From contig DAOWCR010000007.1 in assembly GCA_030639445.1 (NCBI GenBank), positions 1-15,391 of the forward strand: DNA of 15,391 nt, in the 5' to 3' direction. A program made the translations under genes and the position numbers. The stretch is from Dehalococcoidales bacterium. GTDB lineage: Bacteria; Chloroflexota; Dehalococcoidia; Dehalococcoidales; RBG-16-60-22. Each line of letters opens with the position of its first letter. Within the stretch, counting starts at the first letter, position 1. Shown piece after piece: positions 1 to 7,969 of the stretch. Under the pieces are notes generated by a model, which worked only from the letters and a program-made list of their open reading frames with translations, was not told the DNA's origin and did not search any database.

Positions 1-158
1 GAGACTTACGGCAGCCGCCCACGGATAACCGCCTGACCAATTTAATTCCGGTCAGCAACCTTCGGGTAGTGGGCGGGAAGCTTCTCTCCTATCTCACATT
101 GCACTTATCAGCGGACTATGATAAGGTAATTTCACAAGGAAAAAAGGAGGTCTATTGC

Positions 159-947
159 ATGTCTTTAACGGAAAAGCAAATAGCCGAGCTATCCCAGGTG
201 CTCATCAAGGCCCAGAGAACGGTCACGCCGATAACCAACGTGGTCGACCAGTACCCGGAGATAACCACCGCCGAAGCTTATGCCGTTCAACTGCGGTCAC
301 TGAAAACCAGGATCAAGGACGGCGATACGGTGGTCGGCCGAAAGGTCGGCCTTTGCGCTAAAGCGATGCAGAAGATGTTCAACGTGGATGAACCGGTTTA
401 CGGACATCTCCTCGCCTCGATGATGGTGCCGGAGGGCGAGCCGATTTCGCTGAGCCGCCTGTGCCGCCCGGTTCTCGAGGGGGAGATGGCTTTCGTATTG
501 AAGAATGACCTTAAAGGGCCGGTCACGCTGGCCAAAGTAATGGCGTCTATTGCCGGCGTCATCCCGGCCTTCGAAATCGCTGATTCCCGTTGCCAGGAGA
601 AACCCAAGAAAGCCCCGGACATTATCGCCGATGGCTCCGGCGCGGCCCTGGTCATGCTTGGTGGACAGTTCACCCCCATAGATGGCATTGACCTGCGGCA
701 AATCGGCCTGGTTCTGGAGAAAAATGGCGAGGTAATTGCCACGGCGGCTGCCGTCGCCGTGCTGGGCAATCCCGTCCAGCCCATAGTCAACCTGGTCAAC
801 AAGCTTGCCGAGTACGATATCGGCCTATCTGCCGGTGAGTTCATCATATCGGGAACGCCACATCCGGCCGTACCACCGGAAGCAGGCGCGTGCTACCGGG
901 CTACTTTTGACCGGGTGGGCTACGTCTCGGTGCGATTTGTCGATTAA
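159..947 (+). CDS. 2-keto-4-pentenoate hydratase / fumarylacetoacetate hydrolase family protein (MhpD-like)
   Basis: 262 aa. Enzymes of this family add water to 2-hydroxypenta-2,4-dienoate-type compounds, or decarboxylate related oxo-acids, in meta-cleavage pathways; they are soluble and need a divalent metal. Visible family features are GRKVGL (60-65), the metal-ligand pair in LEGEMAF (E107, E109), PAFEIADSR with E139, an ADGSGA loop (157-162), and the C-terminal LSAGEFIISGT segment. The positions of the three glutamates match those known for MhpD. The length is normal for the family. The open frame extends to a GTG at 69, but ATG 159 is preferred because AAAAAAGGAGG ends 8 bases before it and the family similarity begins there. 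It lies 165 bases before the hydantoinase genes on the same strand. The exact substrate (hydratase versus decarboxylase or fumarylacetoacetase-like) cannot be read from sequence. Confidence 0.88.
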   Translation: MSLTEKQIAELSQVLIKAQRTVTPITNVVDQYPEITTAEAYAVQLRSLKTRIKDGDTVVGRKVGLCAKAMQKMFNVDEPVYGHLLASMMVPEGEPISLSRLCRPVLEGEMAFVLKNDLKGPVTLAKVMASIAGVIPAFEIADSRCQEKPKKAPDIIADGSGAALVMLGGQFTPIDGIDLRQIGLVLEKNGEVIATAAAVAVLGNPVQPIVNLVNKLAEYDIGLSAGEFIISGTPHPAVPPEAGACYRATFDRVGYVSVRFVD

Positions 948-1112
948 CTCACAATAGAAGAGTTGAATTTAGATTGGCCAACGGCGACTGCTCCCGGAAG
1001 GCATGTTGCCGGTTATTATGTTGCTTTGACTGGTCGTATTACCATATGCGCGGAGATGTCTCTCAAAATATTAAACCTCTGATAATTTATTCTATCGTAA
1101 CGGGAGGCGTTT

Positions 1113-2897
1113 ATGAACGCAGCCGGGTCAATTGAAAGTGGTCATCCCAAACTTGACACCATCAGGTTTGAAGTTATCAGGAATGTGATGCACGCTTTCG
1201 TGGAAGAGATGGCGGCCGCTCTGGCCAGGTCAGCCTACTCGACAAACATTAAAACTCGTCGCGACCATTCCTGCACCTTCTTTGATGCCAGGGGAAAGAT
1301 GGTGGACCAGGCTTCCGACCAGCCTTCTCACCTCGGCGCCCTGGTCTTCTCGGTGCCGGCGGTACTCAAGGAGTATGGCGTAGAAAATCTTGAGCCGGGA
1401 GACGGGATATTGGTCAACGATGCCCACCGTGGCCTGGTCCATCTGAACGACGTGTGCCTTATTTCTCCGATTCATTACCACGGCGAAATCTTCGGGTACG
1501 TGGCTAACGCCGCCCATCACGTAGATATTGGCGGCAGAGCCCCGGGCAGCATTGCTATGACCACCGATATCTTTCAGGAAGGGGTGATTGTCCCGGGCGT
1601 CAAGTTCGTGAAGGGCGGTGAAATCGACAAAGACATGTTGAAATGGTTCACCGCCAATGTGCGTGGCAAGAAGGAGTCCGCCGGTGACCTCAGGGCCCAG
1701 GTGGCCTCAAACAAGCTCGGCGTAAGAAGGATAGTGGCGCTGCTGGATAAGTACGGAGTGGACGTGGTGAACGCGGCCATAGAGCAGCTCCACAAATATA
1801 CCGAGCGCCGGGTCCGCCACGCATTTGCCAGGTTTCCTGAGGGTGTGTTTGAAGGTGACGCGTATGTTGACGATGACGGTATAACTGATGAGCCGATATG
1901 TATCAAGGCTAAAGTCGTTATTAAAAAAGGAGATGTGACCGTAGACCTGACCGGCTCGGACCCTCAGCGTAGAGGTCCGATGAACTGCACCTTTGCCCAG
2001 ACCTATTCCTCCGCCGCCTTCCCTATCCGGGCCCTGCTGCCACCCGACCTGCCGATGAACGACGGCTTCTACCGGATGGTCAAGGTTATCGCGCCGAAAG
2101 GTACGGTAGTGAACTGTACTTATCCCAGTGCGGTGGTCGGGGGCTGGGAGGTGGGGCAGAAGACCGTAGAAGCGGTCCTCAGGGCCTTCTCGAAGGCAAT
2201 GCCGGACCGGGTCCCCGCTGAAAGCAAGAAGACCATCCTGCACATCGCCTTCGGTGGGGTTGACCCCCGCAGCAAGGAGTATTACGTGTTTCTGGAAACT
2301 AATGGGGGCGGCTTCGGCGCCCGGCCTACCAAGGACGGGGTCGATGCCGTCCAGCCCGCCCTTCAGAATGCGGAGAACTCACCCATAGAGGAGCTGGAAG
2401 TCGGGTATCCGGTCCAGATAGTGAGATATGAGCTGGTCCCCGACTCCGAGGGTGCCGGCAAGTTCCGGGGAGGCCTGGGCTTGAGAAGAGACTACCGGTT
2501 CAGGGACCATGAAGCCAACGTTACCATACTGGCGGATACCGCCAAGTTTCCGGCCCGGGGTATATTCGGCGGCCGGGACGGCCGAACGGCCAGATACCTG
2601 CTGAACCCCGGCGGTAAGAACTTCCGGGATGTCGGCTCCAAAGCCAACTTCTACGCCGGTCCCACGGATATCGTCAGCATGCAGACCCCCGGGGGAGGGG
2701 GCTATGGAGACCCGCTGGAAAGAGAGCCGGCGGCGGTACTGGACGATGTCAGATGCGGCAAGATTTCGTTAGATAGGGCTCGTGAAGTATATGGCGTCGT
2801 TATCAACCCGAAGAGCTGGAGCGTAGACATAAAGGAGACATCCAGGTCAAGGAAAACCCGTGGGGGAACGGGAGGTCGGAAGAATGCCGCAGTATAG
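1113..2897 (+). CDS. Hydantoinase B/oxoprolinase family protein (HyuB-like)
   Basis: 594 aa, full length for the family. HyuB proteins pair with HyuA to hydrolyse cyclic amides (N-methylhydantoin, 5-oxoproline) at the cost of ATP; related subunits form ketone carboxylases such as acetophenone carboxylase. Family motifs seen are RRDHSCTFFDARG (49-61), LEPGDGILVNDAH (93-105), HHVDIGGRAPGS (135-146), VDLTGSDPQRRGPMN in the middle, and a glycine-rich PGGGGYGDPLERE near the C-terminus. The start at ATG 1113 follows CGGGAGGCG. The last about 25 residues are basic and poorly conserved in look, and the 3' end carries the ribosome binding site of the next gene, so the two are likely translationally coupled. 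The order here is B then A. Substrate unknown; a carboxylase role is a real alternative. Confidence 0.9.
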   Translation: MNAAGSIESGHPKLDTIRFEVIRNVMHAFVEEMAAALARSAYSTNIKTRRDHSCTFFDARGKMVDQASDQPSHLGALVFSVPAVLKEYGVENLEPGDGILVNDAHRGLVHLNDVCLISPIHYHGEIFGYVANAAHHVDIGGRAPGSIAMTTDIFQEGVIVPGVKFVKGGEIDKDMLKWFTANVRGKKESAGDLRAQVASNKLGVRRIVALLDKYGVDVVNAAIEQLHKYTERRVRHAFARFPEGVFEGDAYVDDDGITDEPICIKAKVVIKKGDVTVDLTGSDPQRRGPMNCTFAQTYSSAAFPIRALLPPDLPMNDGFYRMVKVIAPKGTVVNCTYPSAVVGGWEVGQKTVEAVLRAFSKAMPDRVPAESKKTILHIAFGGVDPRSKEYYVFLETNGGGFGARPTKDGVDAVQPALQNAENSPIEELEVGYPVQIVRYELVPDSEGAGKFRGGLGLRRDYRFRDHEANVTILADTAKFPARGIFGGRDGRTARYLLNPGGKNFRDVGSKANFYAGPTDIVSMQTPGGGGYGDPLEREPAAVLDDVRCGKISLDRAREVYGVVINPKSWSVDIKETSRSRKTRGGTGGRKNAAV

Positions 2898-5004
2898 GCT
2901 TGGTGTCGATATCGGTGGCACCTTCACCGATGCGGTTCTCATGAATCTCGGGACGGGTGAGTTCCGAACCGCAAAGGTTTCCACCACCCCGCAGGACCTT
3001 TCCACAGGCTTTCTACGCGCGATGGAAAGAGTAGTTGCTGAAGCCGCCGTCACTCCGGAGGAGGTAGCGCAGATTGTTCACGCGACGACGGTGGCGACGA
3101 ACGCCATTATTGAGAACAAGGTTGCCCGCAGCGCCTTCATCACCACGAAAGGCTTTAGAGATATTTTAGAGATTCAGCGGCAAATCAGGCCTTCCCTCTA
3201 TGACCTTTTCTTCGACAAGCCACCGGCATTGATTCCCCGGTATCTCTGCTATGAGGTTACCGAGCGGGTGACGGCCGAGGGTGAGGTGCTTCAGCCCCTG
3301 AATGAAGACGAGGTCAGGCAGGCGGTGCGGCAAATCAAGCAGGAGGGTGTTGAAGCTATCGCGGTATGCTTCCTCCATTCCTACATCACCCCTTCCCACG
3401 AAAAGAGGGCGGGCGAGATAATTAAAGCGGAGTTTCCCGAGGCTTATCTGACCCTGTCTTCGGAGATTAACCCCGAGTTTCGGGAGTACTTCCGGGCCAG
3501 CACCACGGTCATCAACGCGGTGCTCATGCCGCTAGTCGCCCGGTATGTGGACAAACTTCGGAGGGAAATTTCTTCGAGAGGCTTCAAATCAGGCCTCTAC
3601 GTGATGCAGTCCGGTGGAGGCCTGATGACGGGTAAAGTAGCCCGGGATAAGCCGGCCGCCATGGTCGAATCAGGTCCGGCGGCCGGTGTCATCGCCGCCT
3701 CCGCTTTCGGCACCCGGCTGGGGTATCCGAACGTGATATCCTTCGATATGGGCGGTACCACCGCTAAAGCCGGCCTGGTGGAGCGCGGCCAACCGAAGCT
3801 CGCCGCGAACTATGAGGTCGGCAGCGCCGCCATCAGCCCCGATGCCCATGGCAGGAAAGGTTCCGGCTACCCGTTGCAGACTCCCGTCATCGACCTTGTC
3901 GAGATAGGTGCCGGCGGGGGGAGTATCGCCTGGATTGATACCGGTGGCGCTTTGAGGGTGGGGCCGCAAAGCGCGGGCGCCGACCCTGGCCCGGCATGCT
4001 ACATGACCGGCGGTACTCTGCCCACGATTACTGATGCCAATGTTGTTCTGGGCAGAATAGACCCCGATTACTTCCTGGGTGGAGAAATCAAGCTTGACCG
4101 GAAGGCCGCCGAGCAAGCTATCGAAGAGCATTGTGCCCAGGCGCTGGGCAAGGATGTAGTTACCACGGCGGCGGGTATAGTTGAGATTGCCAATGCCAAC
4201 ATGATTAGAGCCTTGCGGATTGTGTCGGTGGAGAGAGGTTACGACCCTCGTGAATATGTGTTAATCGCTTTCGGCGGGGCGGGGCCTATGCATGTCAACG
4301 GTATTGTCAAAGAGCTTGAGATTCCCACGGTTATCGTTCCCCTGAACCCGGGGATAACTTCGGCGCTGGGTCTACTGATGACCGATCTCAGGCATGACTA
4401 TGTGGTTACCTATATTTGTCGGGTTGACCGGCTCGACCTGGATAAAGTGAACCGGGTCTACCGCGACTTTGCCGCTCAGGGGCGAAGCCTGCTGACCCAG
4501 GAAGGCGTGCGAGAGGCAGACATGCTTTTCTCGAAGTTCATGGATATGAGATATGTGGGACAGTCCTATGAGCTGACGATTCCGGTACCGGGCAAGGAGA
4601 TAGCGGTCAAGGATATGGGGGAGATAGCGGCCCTGTTCCATAAGGAGCACGAGAGGGCTTACGGGCACTGCGCCCCTGAGGAGCCGGTAGAAGTGGCTAA
4701 CCTTAAGCTGTCCGCTACCGGGCTCATACCCAAACCCAGGCTTAAGGACTTGAAAAGAGGAGAATTAAGTTCCGAAGCGGCGCTACTGACCAGAAGGAAG
4801 GTATACTTCTCTGAAATTGAGGGTTTCGTCGAATGCCCCATCTACGATAGATATAAGCTCAGGCAGGGCAACGTGATAAAGAGCCCGGCGATAGTGGAGG
4901 ACAAAGACGCGACGACGGTAATCCACCCGGGCTACCAGGCTGAAGTCGGCAGATACGGGAACCTGATACTTACCCCGGGCTCAGGAGAGACTGCGAAGCC
5001 CTGA
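2884..5004 (+). CDS. Hydantoinase A/oxoprolinase family protein (HyuA-like)
   Basis: 706 aa. This is the ATP-binding partner of the preceding HyuB-like subunit, with an actin/ASKHA-like nucleotide fold. Motifs in order: RLGVDIGGTFTDAV (5-18, phosphate loop 1), HATTVATNAIIENK (66-79), VESGPAAGV (261-269), FDMGGTTAK (287-295, phosphate loop 2), IGAGGGSIA (341-349), GPQSAGADPGPACY (360-373) and FGGAGPMH (463-470). The frame is open from a GTG at 2860, but ATG 2884 is chosen because GGAGG lies at 2871-2875, 8 bases upstream, and family similarity starts at MPQYRLG. It overlaps the end of the B subunit by 14 bases, a typical coupled pair. The C-terminal 200 residues match the usual HyuA C-terminal domain in position only. 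Acts in the cytoplasm on an unidentified cyclic amide or ketone. Confidence 0.92.
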   Translation: MPQYRLGVDIGGTFTDAVLMNLGTGEFRTAKVSTTPQDLSTGFLRAMERVVAEAAVTPEEVAQIVHATTVATNAIIENKVARSAFITTKGFRDILEIQRQIRPSLYDLFFDKPPALIPRYLCYEVTERVTAEGEVLQPLNEDEVRQAVRQIKQEGVEAIAVCFLHSYITPSHEKRAGEIIKAEFPEAYLTLSSEINPEFREYFRASTTVINAVLMPLVARYVDKLRREISSRGFKSGLYVMQSGGGLMTGKVARDKPAAMVESGPAAGVIAASAFGTRLGYPNVISFDMGGTTAKAGLVERGQPKLAANYEVGSAAISPDAHGRKGSGYPLQTPVIDLVEIGAGGGSIAWIDTGGALRVGPQSAGADPGPACYMTGGTLPTITDANVVLGRIDPDYFLGGEIKLDRKAAEQAIEEHCAQALGKDVVTTAAGIVEIANANMIRALRIVSVERGYDPREYVLIAFGGAGPMHVNGIVKELEIPTVIVPLNPGITSALGLLMTDLRHDYVVTYICRVDRLDLDKVNRVYRDFAAQGRSLLTQEGVREADMLFSKFMDMRYVGQSYELTIPVPGKEIAVKDMGEIAALFHKEHERAYGHCAPEEPVEVANLKLSATGLIPKPRLKDLKRGELSSEAALLTRRKVYFSEIEGFVECPIYDRYKLRQGNVIKSPAIVEDKDATTVIHPGYQAEVGRYGNLILTPGSGETAKP

Positions 5005-5057
5005 TACCCTCTGCTTAATGAGGGGAACATTAACTATAAGGACCATTTTTATTAATA

Positions 5058-6329
5058 ATGCCTTTGCTATGGAAAACCCCCAAGGTATTTTACGGCTGGT
5101 GGATTGTTGCCGCGTCTTTCCTTATTGCCTTATACGTAGGCGGAGTGGTATTCTACGGTTTCACGGCTTTTTTTGAGCCTATCGCCAACGAGATGGGCTG
5201 GAGTTACACGCAAATCTCACTGGCAGCTTCTCTACGCGGCCTGGAGATTGGCCTGCTTTCACCATTGGTGGGTGTTCTGGCTGACCGCTGGGGTCCCAAA
5301 AGGCTGGTATTCGGCGGCGTGTTTATCACGGTAGCGGGTTTACTCCTCCTTGGTTCCACCAGGTCTCTGGTCATGTTTTACGGGGCCTTCGCGCTACTGG
5401 CCGTAGGGGTGAGTGCTTGCACGGTGACCGTGCTACTGACGGCGGTGGCTAACTGGTTTCGGAAGAAGATGGGGTTGGCCAGCGGTATTGCCATCTGTGG
5501 CTTCGGCTTCAGTGGCTTGCTAATCCCGGTAATAGTGAGACTCATCGCGGTGTACGACTGGCGCACGGCGGTAAACATCCTTGCCCTGGGTATGCTGTTT
5601 CTGATTTTACCGCTGTCGCTCTTTTTCCGACACCGGCCCGAGCAATATGGTTACTTTCCCGATGGTCAGAAACAAAGCGCAGTAGCCGGCCCTGACGAGT
5701 CGGGGGCCGGGCAGGTTAACGAGGCCGAGGTAAGAGTAAAGCCGGCGCTTAAGAGTGGCGCGTTTTGGCGTCTGGCGTTGTCACGAATGTATCACATGAT
5801 GGTGGTGGCGGCCGTAATCACTCATGTAATGCCTTATCTCAGCAGTATCGGCCTTAGCCGGTCGCGAGCCAGCCTGGTGGCCACGCTAATCCCACTGATG
5901 AGTGTTTTCGGTCGCCTTGGTTTTGGCTGGCTGGGGGACAAATTCAGTAAAAGATTGGTGGCGACCGCGAGCTTCATTATGATCGGTGCTGGTATACTCT
6001 GTTTCGCATATGCTTCCACTATCAGTATCGGGTTGCTTGTTCCTTTCCTCGTTCTAATGGGTATCGGTTACGGGGGTACCAACGCCATCCTGCCACCACT
6101 GGGGAGAGAGTACTTTGGCAGGACCAATTTCGGAAGCATTTACGGGATAATGGAAGGCATTGGCACTATCGGAGGTATAATCGGCCCGGCCATAGCCGGG
6201 TGGGCCTATGATAACTGGGGCAGTTACCATACAGTCTGGTTATGGCTGGCCGGCCTGGTGGTTATTCCCGTAATCTTGGTCTTCACCATTACTCCGGTCG
6301 AGAATGCGGTTACTAAAAATCAATCGTAA
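5058..6329 (+). CDS. MFS transporter, OFA/monocarboxylate-like
   Basis: 423 aa and strongly hydrophobic, with about 12 predicted membrane helices in two halves around a charged central loop (about 195-230). It begins FYGWWIVAASF, typical of oxalate/formate-antiporter and monocarboxylate-type members. The MFS loop 2-3 signature is seen as GVLADRWGPKRLVFGG (about 77-92), and the second-half counterpart as GWLGDKFSKRLVA. It starts 53 bases after the hydantoinase A stop on the same strand and is probably cotranscribed, so it may import the compound handled by the upstream enzymes or export a product. The ribosome binding site is weak: only TAAGGA about 15 bases before ATG 5058. A short hairpin-like sequence (CCCTC/GAGGG, 5007-5024) lies in the gap but lacks a T-run. 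Substrate not determinable. Confidence 0.87.
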   Translation: MPLLWKTPKVFYGWWIVAASFLIALYVGGVVFYGFTAFFEPIANEMGWSYTQISLAASLRGLEIGLLSPLVGVLADRWGPKRLVFGGVFITVAGLLLLGSTRSLVMFYGAFALLAVGVSACTVTVLLTAVANWFRKKMGLASGIAICGFGFSGLLIPVIVRLIAVYDWRTAVNILALGMLFLILPLSLFFRHRPEQYGYFPDGQKQSAVAGPDESGAGQVNEAEVRVKPALKSGAFWRLALSRMYHMMVVAAVITHVMPYLSSIGLSRSRASLVATLIPLMSVFGRLGFGWLGDKFSKRLVATASFIMIGAGILCFAYASTISIGLLVPFLVLMGIGYGGTNAILPPLGREYFGRTNFGSIYGIMEGIGTIGGIIGPAIAGWAYDNWGSYHTVWLWLAGLVVIPVILVFTITPVENAVTKNQS

Positions 6330-6352
6330 TGCCATCATATCGTCTCTGGTTT

Positions 6353-6389
6353 AACCGGGCATTAAATCAGGCAACTACTTTTCCCGGTT
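6353..6389. terminator. Possible shared terminator between convergent genes (weak)
   Basis: The inverted repeat AACCGGG (6353-6359) / CCCGGTT (6383-6389) gives a 7-bp stem with a long 23-base loop, between the convergent MFS transporter and the small membrane protein, overlapping the latter's 3' end. The run of T after it is only four bases. The position is right for a terminator, but the long loop makes this uncertain. Confidence 0.2.
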
Positions 6390-6785
6390 TTGCCAAAAAG
6401 ACCAGATGAAACAGAGCAGAAACAGATAGGCCGTCAGGCTGGAGAGCAGGATAAGGGTACCTATTATTTTACTCGGAAGAGGGGCCGCCTCCGGCGTGGG
6501 AATAAAGTTAGCATAATGGGAGACGCCGGCCATAAGACCCGCCGTAGCCACGGCCACCACCCCGATGAGCACTGGTCGGCGTTTCAGCTTTTGCAGACCG
6601 GGTCTGATGGTGAGATAGACAACCAGGACATTGGCGCTCAGCAGGGCAAAGATAAGAGGGACGAAAATGACCATGGTCTCTGATGTCGGGATGACGATAA
6701 TCTGCCAGAAGGCACGGATAACTACGGCACTGGCGGCCAGCGTAAAGGACCCGATAATCCCTATTTTCAGGTACGAGTAATTCAT
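6375..6785 (-). CDS. Small four-helix membrane protein, function unknown
   Basis: 136 aa. I do not recognise a family. Four hydrophobic segments are clear at about 8-30, 37-60, 71-90 and 104-131, separated by short charged loops (RPGLQKLKRR at 61-70, and a proline-rich IPTPEAAPLP loop at 95-104). The C-terminus WQNREK is cytoplasm-like. The hydrophobic pattern with clean charged boundaries argues for a real gene rather than a shadow frame. The ribosome binding site is weak (GGTAAG a few bases before ATG 6785), but an extended -10 promoter candidate lies upstream, suggesting its own transcription. It is separated by 131 bases from the ferritin-like gene upstream and converges on the MFS transporter. 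A link to either neighbour's function is not evident. Confidence 0.65.
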   Translation of the reverse strand: MNYSYLKIGIIGSFTLAASAVVIRAFWQIIVIPTSETMVIFVPLIFALLSANVLVVYLTIRPGLQKLKRRPVLIGVVAVATAGLMAGVSHYANFIPTPEAAPLPSKIIGTLILLSSLTAYLFLLCFIWSFWQNREK

Positions 6786-6823
6786 AATGTCTTACCGCCA
6801 GACGGGCCTAACGCTACTGGTAA

Positions 6824-6852
6824 ATACTAGCATCGCGCGTGATAATTAGCAA
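6824..6852 (-). promoter_or_regulatory. Candidate promoter for the small membrane protein
   Basis: Read on the minus strand: TTGCTA (-35 like, 6847-6852), a 17-base spacer, then TAGTAT (-10 like, 6824-6829) preceded by TGC, the extended -10 feature. It sits about 40 bases upstream of the ATG at 6785. Spacing is ideal but each hexamer matches consensus at only 4 of 6 positions. Confidence 0.4.
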
Positions 6853-6916
6853 TGTAAATAGTAATGGGCCAGAACTGATGGCGTAGATGACCATATCTTA
6901 TCAAGATGGCCGCTAC

Positions 6917-7375
6917 TCAGTCCTCTCCATAGAAAAAGTCGTCGTAGAACGTCTCCAATCTCATCTTATGTTTGAGTTCTTCGTGGACTAACCTTTCACA
7001 AAGGCGCTTGGCAGACTCATCTCTCATTAGGCCCATCATCCTGGAGTAGAATTCGACCGCCTGCTGCTCACGTTTCATGGCAAAAGCAAGTGTATCCTGT
7101 AGACCGGCCCCTTCCAGTGCATCGCCTCCGGTTAAATGCTCACTAATCATCAGGTCCGGCACCTGCTCCTGATGCCAGTCCCGCTTCTGAAAACCTTTCT
7201 CTTTGAGCTTCTTTAACCGCTGCGCATGGCCAAGCTCTTCCCTGGCCAGTTCTTGTAGCAGTGCCCTGGCACCCGGGTCTGGCGTCTTGCTCTGGGCCGC
7301 CTGGTAAACTGCCTGCGAGGCGATTTCCTTGTATATCGCGGTATCCAGTAATTCGGTCAATTGGTCTAACATCAC
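6917..7375 (-). CDS. Ferritin-like diiron protein (rubrerythrin family, no rubredoxin domain)
   Basis: 152 aa, all-helical look. It has the diiron ligand pattern of ferritin-like proteins in two repeats: E17 with E47-x-x-H50 (REELGH), then E103 (KREQQAVEFY) with E133-x-x-H136 (HEELKH). No CxxC rubredoxin centre is present. Such proteins are usually peroxidases or iron/ROS-handling proteins of the cytoplasm. The first codon is GTG 7375, immediately followed by ATG 7372; GGAGG (7386-7390) is 10 bases before GTG and 13 before ATG, so GTG fits better. It starts 6 bases after the arsenate reductase remnant's stop and uses a ribosome binding site located inside the remnant's last codons, so it belongs to the leftward defence operon. 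Precise activity is unknown. Confidence 0.82.
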   Translation of the reverse strand: MMLDQLTELLDTAIYKEIASQAVYQAAQSKTPDPGARALLQELAREELGHAQRLKKLKEKGFQKRDWHQEQVPDLMISEHLTGGDALEGAGLQDTLAFAMKREQQAVEFYSRMMGLMRDESAKRLCERLVHEELKHKMRLETFYDDFFYGED

Positions 7376-7381
7376 GGCCTA

Positions 7382-7513
7382 TTATCCTCCTTCTTTATCC
7401 TTTTCCTTGCTGCGCTGCATCTCCTTCAGAAGGTCAACTGCCTTTGCCCTTATCTCGTCTCTTATCTGGCTGCGCCCGGAGTTGTGAATACAGACGAAGA
7501 GGACCGTTCTCAT
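7382..7513 (-). pseudogene. Internally deleted arsenate reductase / low-Mr phosphatase-type ArsC remnant (43 codons)
   Basis: The ORF starts MRTVLFVCIHNSGRSQ, the conserved N-terminus of thioredoxin-type arsenate reductase with the C-x5-R phosphate loop (C8, R14, S15). It continues directly into IRDEIRAKAVDLLKEM, which resembles the C-terminal helix of the same family. A normal protein is about 130 aa, so roughly 85-100 residues of the middle, including the second and third redox cysteines and the DP loop, are absent with the frame kept. It cannot be an active arsenate reductase as known. The frame is open further upstream to 7603, but that part overlaps the superoxide reductase gene in another frame; ATG 7513 is where similarity begins. 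It lies 61 bases after superoxide reductase and 6 before the ferritin-like gene. Whether the short peptide is made is unknown. Confidence 0.72.
7386..7390 (-). promoter_or_regulatory. Ribosome binding site of the ferritin-like gene embedded in the ArsC remnant
   Basis: The final codons of the remnant (K-E-G-G-stop) read AAAGAAGGAGGATAA, giving a full AAGGAGGA site. It serves the ferritin-like gene starting at 7375 and implies translational coupling with the remnant. Confidence 0.7.
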
Positions 7514-7574
7514 CCAGCCTTCACCCATAGTACCGGCATGGGTCAGCTTAGCTTGCTTGGGAAGTATGGACCGG

Positions 7575-7952
7575 TTAACCGGATTTCCACAGGCCGTGGA
7601 CACTGCAATACTCTCTGGCGGCTACTTTCTGTGCTCCAGTTTCAAACTCCGCTTCCGGCTGGTTCCCGGGCTTGAGGAACCGGCGGCAACTCGTGCCGTC
7701 AGTGATTACCTCTATCCACTCTATGTAGTGATTTTCCTCCATGGGGTGGGGCACCGCGCCCACTTTAACCCTGGTTCCCCTGCCGGTGGCTTCCACCACG
7801 GGCACGTGCTTTTCCAGGCCAGTATCAGCTGTTTTCTCCGGGAGCAACTCCATCGGCTGCCCGCAGCAGACCAGTTCCCCCTTTCCGGCGTGCAGCACTT
7901 CGGTGATATTACCGCAAACGTTGCACCGGTAGACCTGCTTTTGTGATGTCAT
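7575..7952 (-). CDS. dfx: Desulfoferrodoxin / two-iron superoxide reductase
   Basis: 125 aa, full length. Reduces superoxide to hydrogen peroxide without releasing oxygen, using electrons from rubredoxin in the cytoplasm of anaerobes. The N-terminal desulforedoxin domain holds the FeCys4 centre I: C10, C13, C29, C30 (CNVCG and VCC). The C-terminal domain holds the catalytic centre II: H49 (EKHVP), H69 (PHPM), H75 (NHYIEW), C116 and H119 (CSVHGLW). The E47-K48 pair beside H49 that assists catalysis is also present. These positions agree with the well-studied Desulfovibrio enzyme. ATG 7952 follows a GGGAGGGGG site. It sits 17 bases after the flavin reductase-rubredoxin gene, its likely electron donor, in the same operon. 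Confidence 0.96.
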   Translation of the reverse strand: MTSQKQVYRCNVCGNITEVLHAGKGELVCCGQPMELLPEKTADTGLEKHVPVVEATGRGTRVKVGAVPHPMEENHYIEWIEVITDGTSCRRFLKPGNQPEAEFETGAQKVAAREYCSVHGLWKSG

Positions 7953-7969
7953 GTTTTCCCCCTCCCTTT

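Noticed and set aside
33..55. Inverted repeat CTGACC/GGTCAG with an 11-base loop near the left edge
   Set aside because: Only 6 bp and no T-run after it; not enough for a terminator or operator call. The first 158 bases otherwise show no gene I can support.
69..158. Extended N-terminus of the hydratase from GTG 69
   Set aside because: A strong ribosome binding site directly precedes ATG 159 and the preceding residues do not resemble the family.
1026..1093. Promoter-like TTGACT before the hydantoinase B gene
   Set aside because: No -10 hexamer at proper spacing; GATAAT at 1081 has no matching -35.
5007..5024. Hairpin CCCTC/GAGGG between hydantoinase A and the MFS gene
   Set aside because: A 5-bp stem with an 8-base loop and no following T-run; not a convincing terminator.
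6891..6909. Hairpin-like CCAT..CTT/AAGATGG after the ferritin-like gene
   Set aside because: The stem is interrupted by a 2-base bulge, the loop is 3 bases, and no T-run follows on the minus strand.
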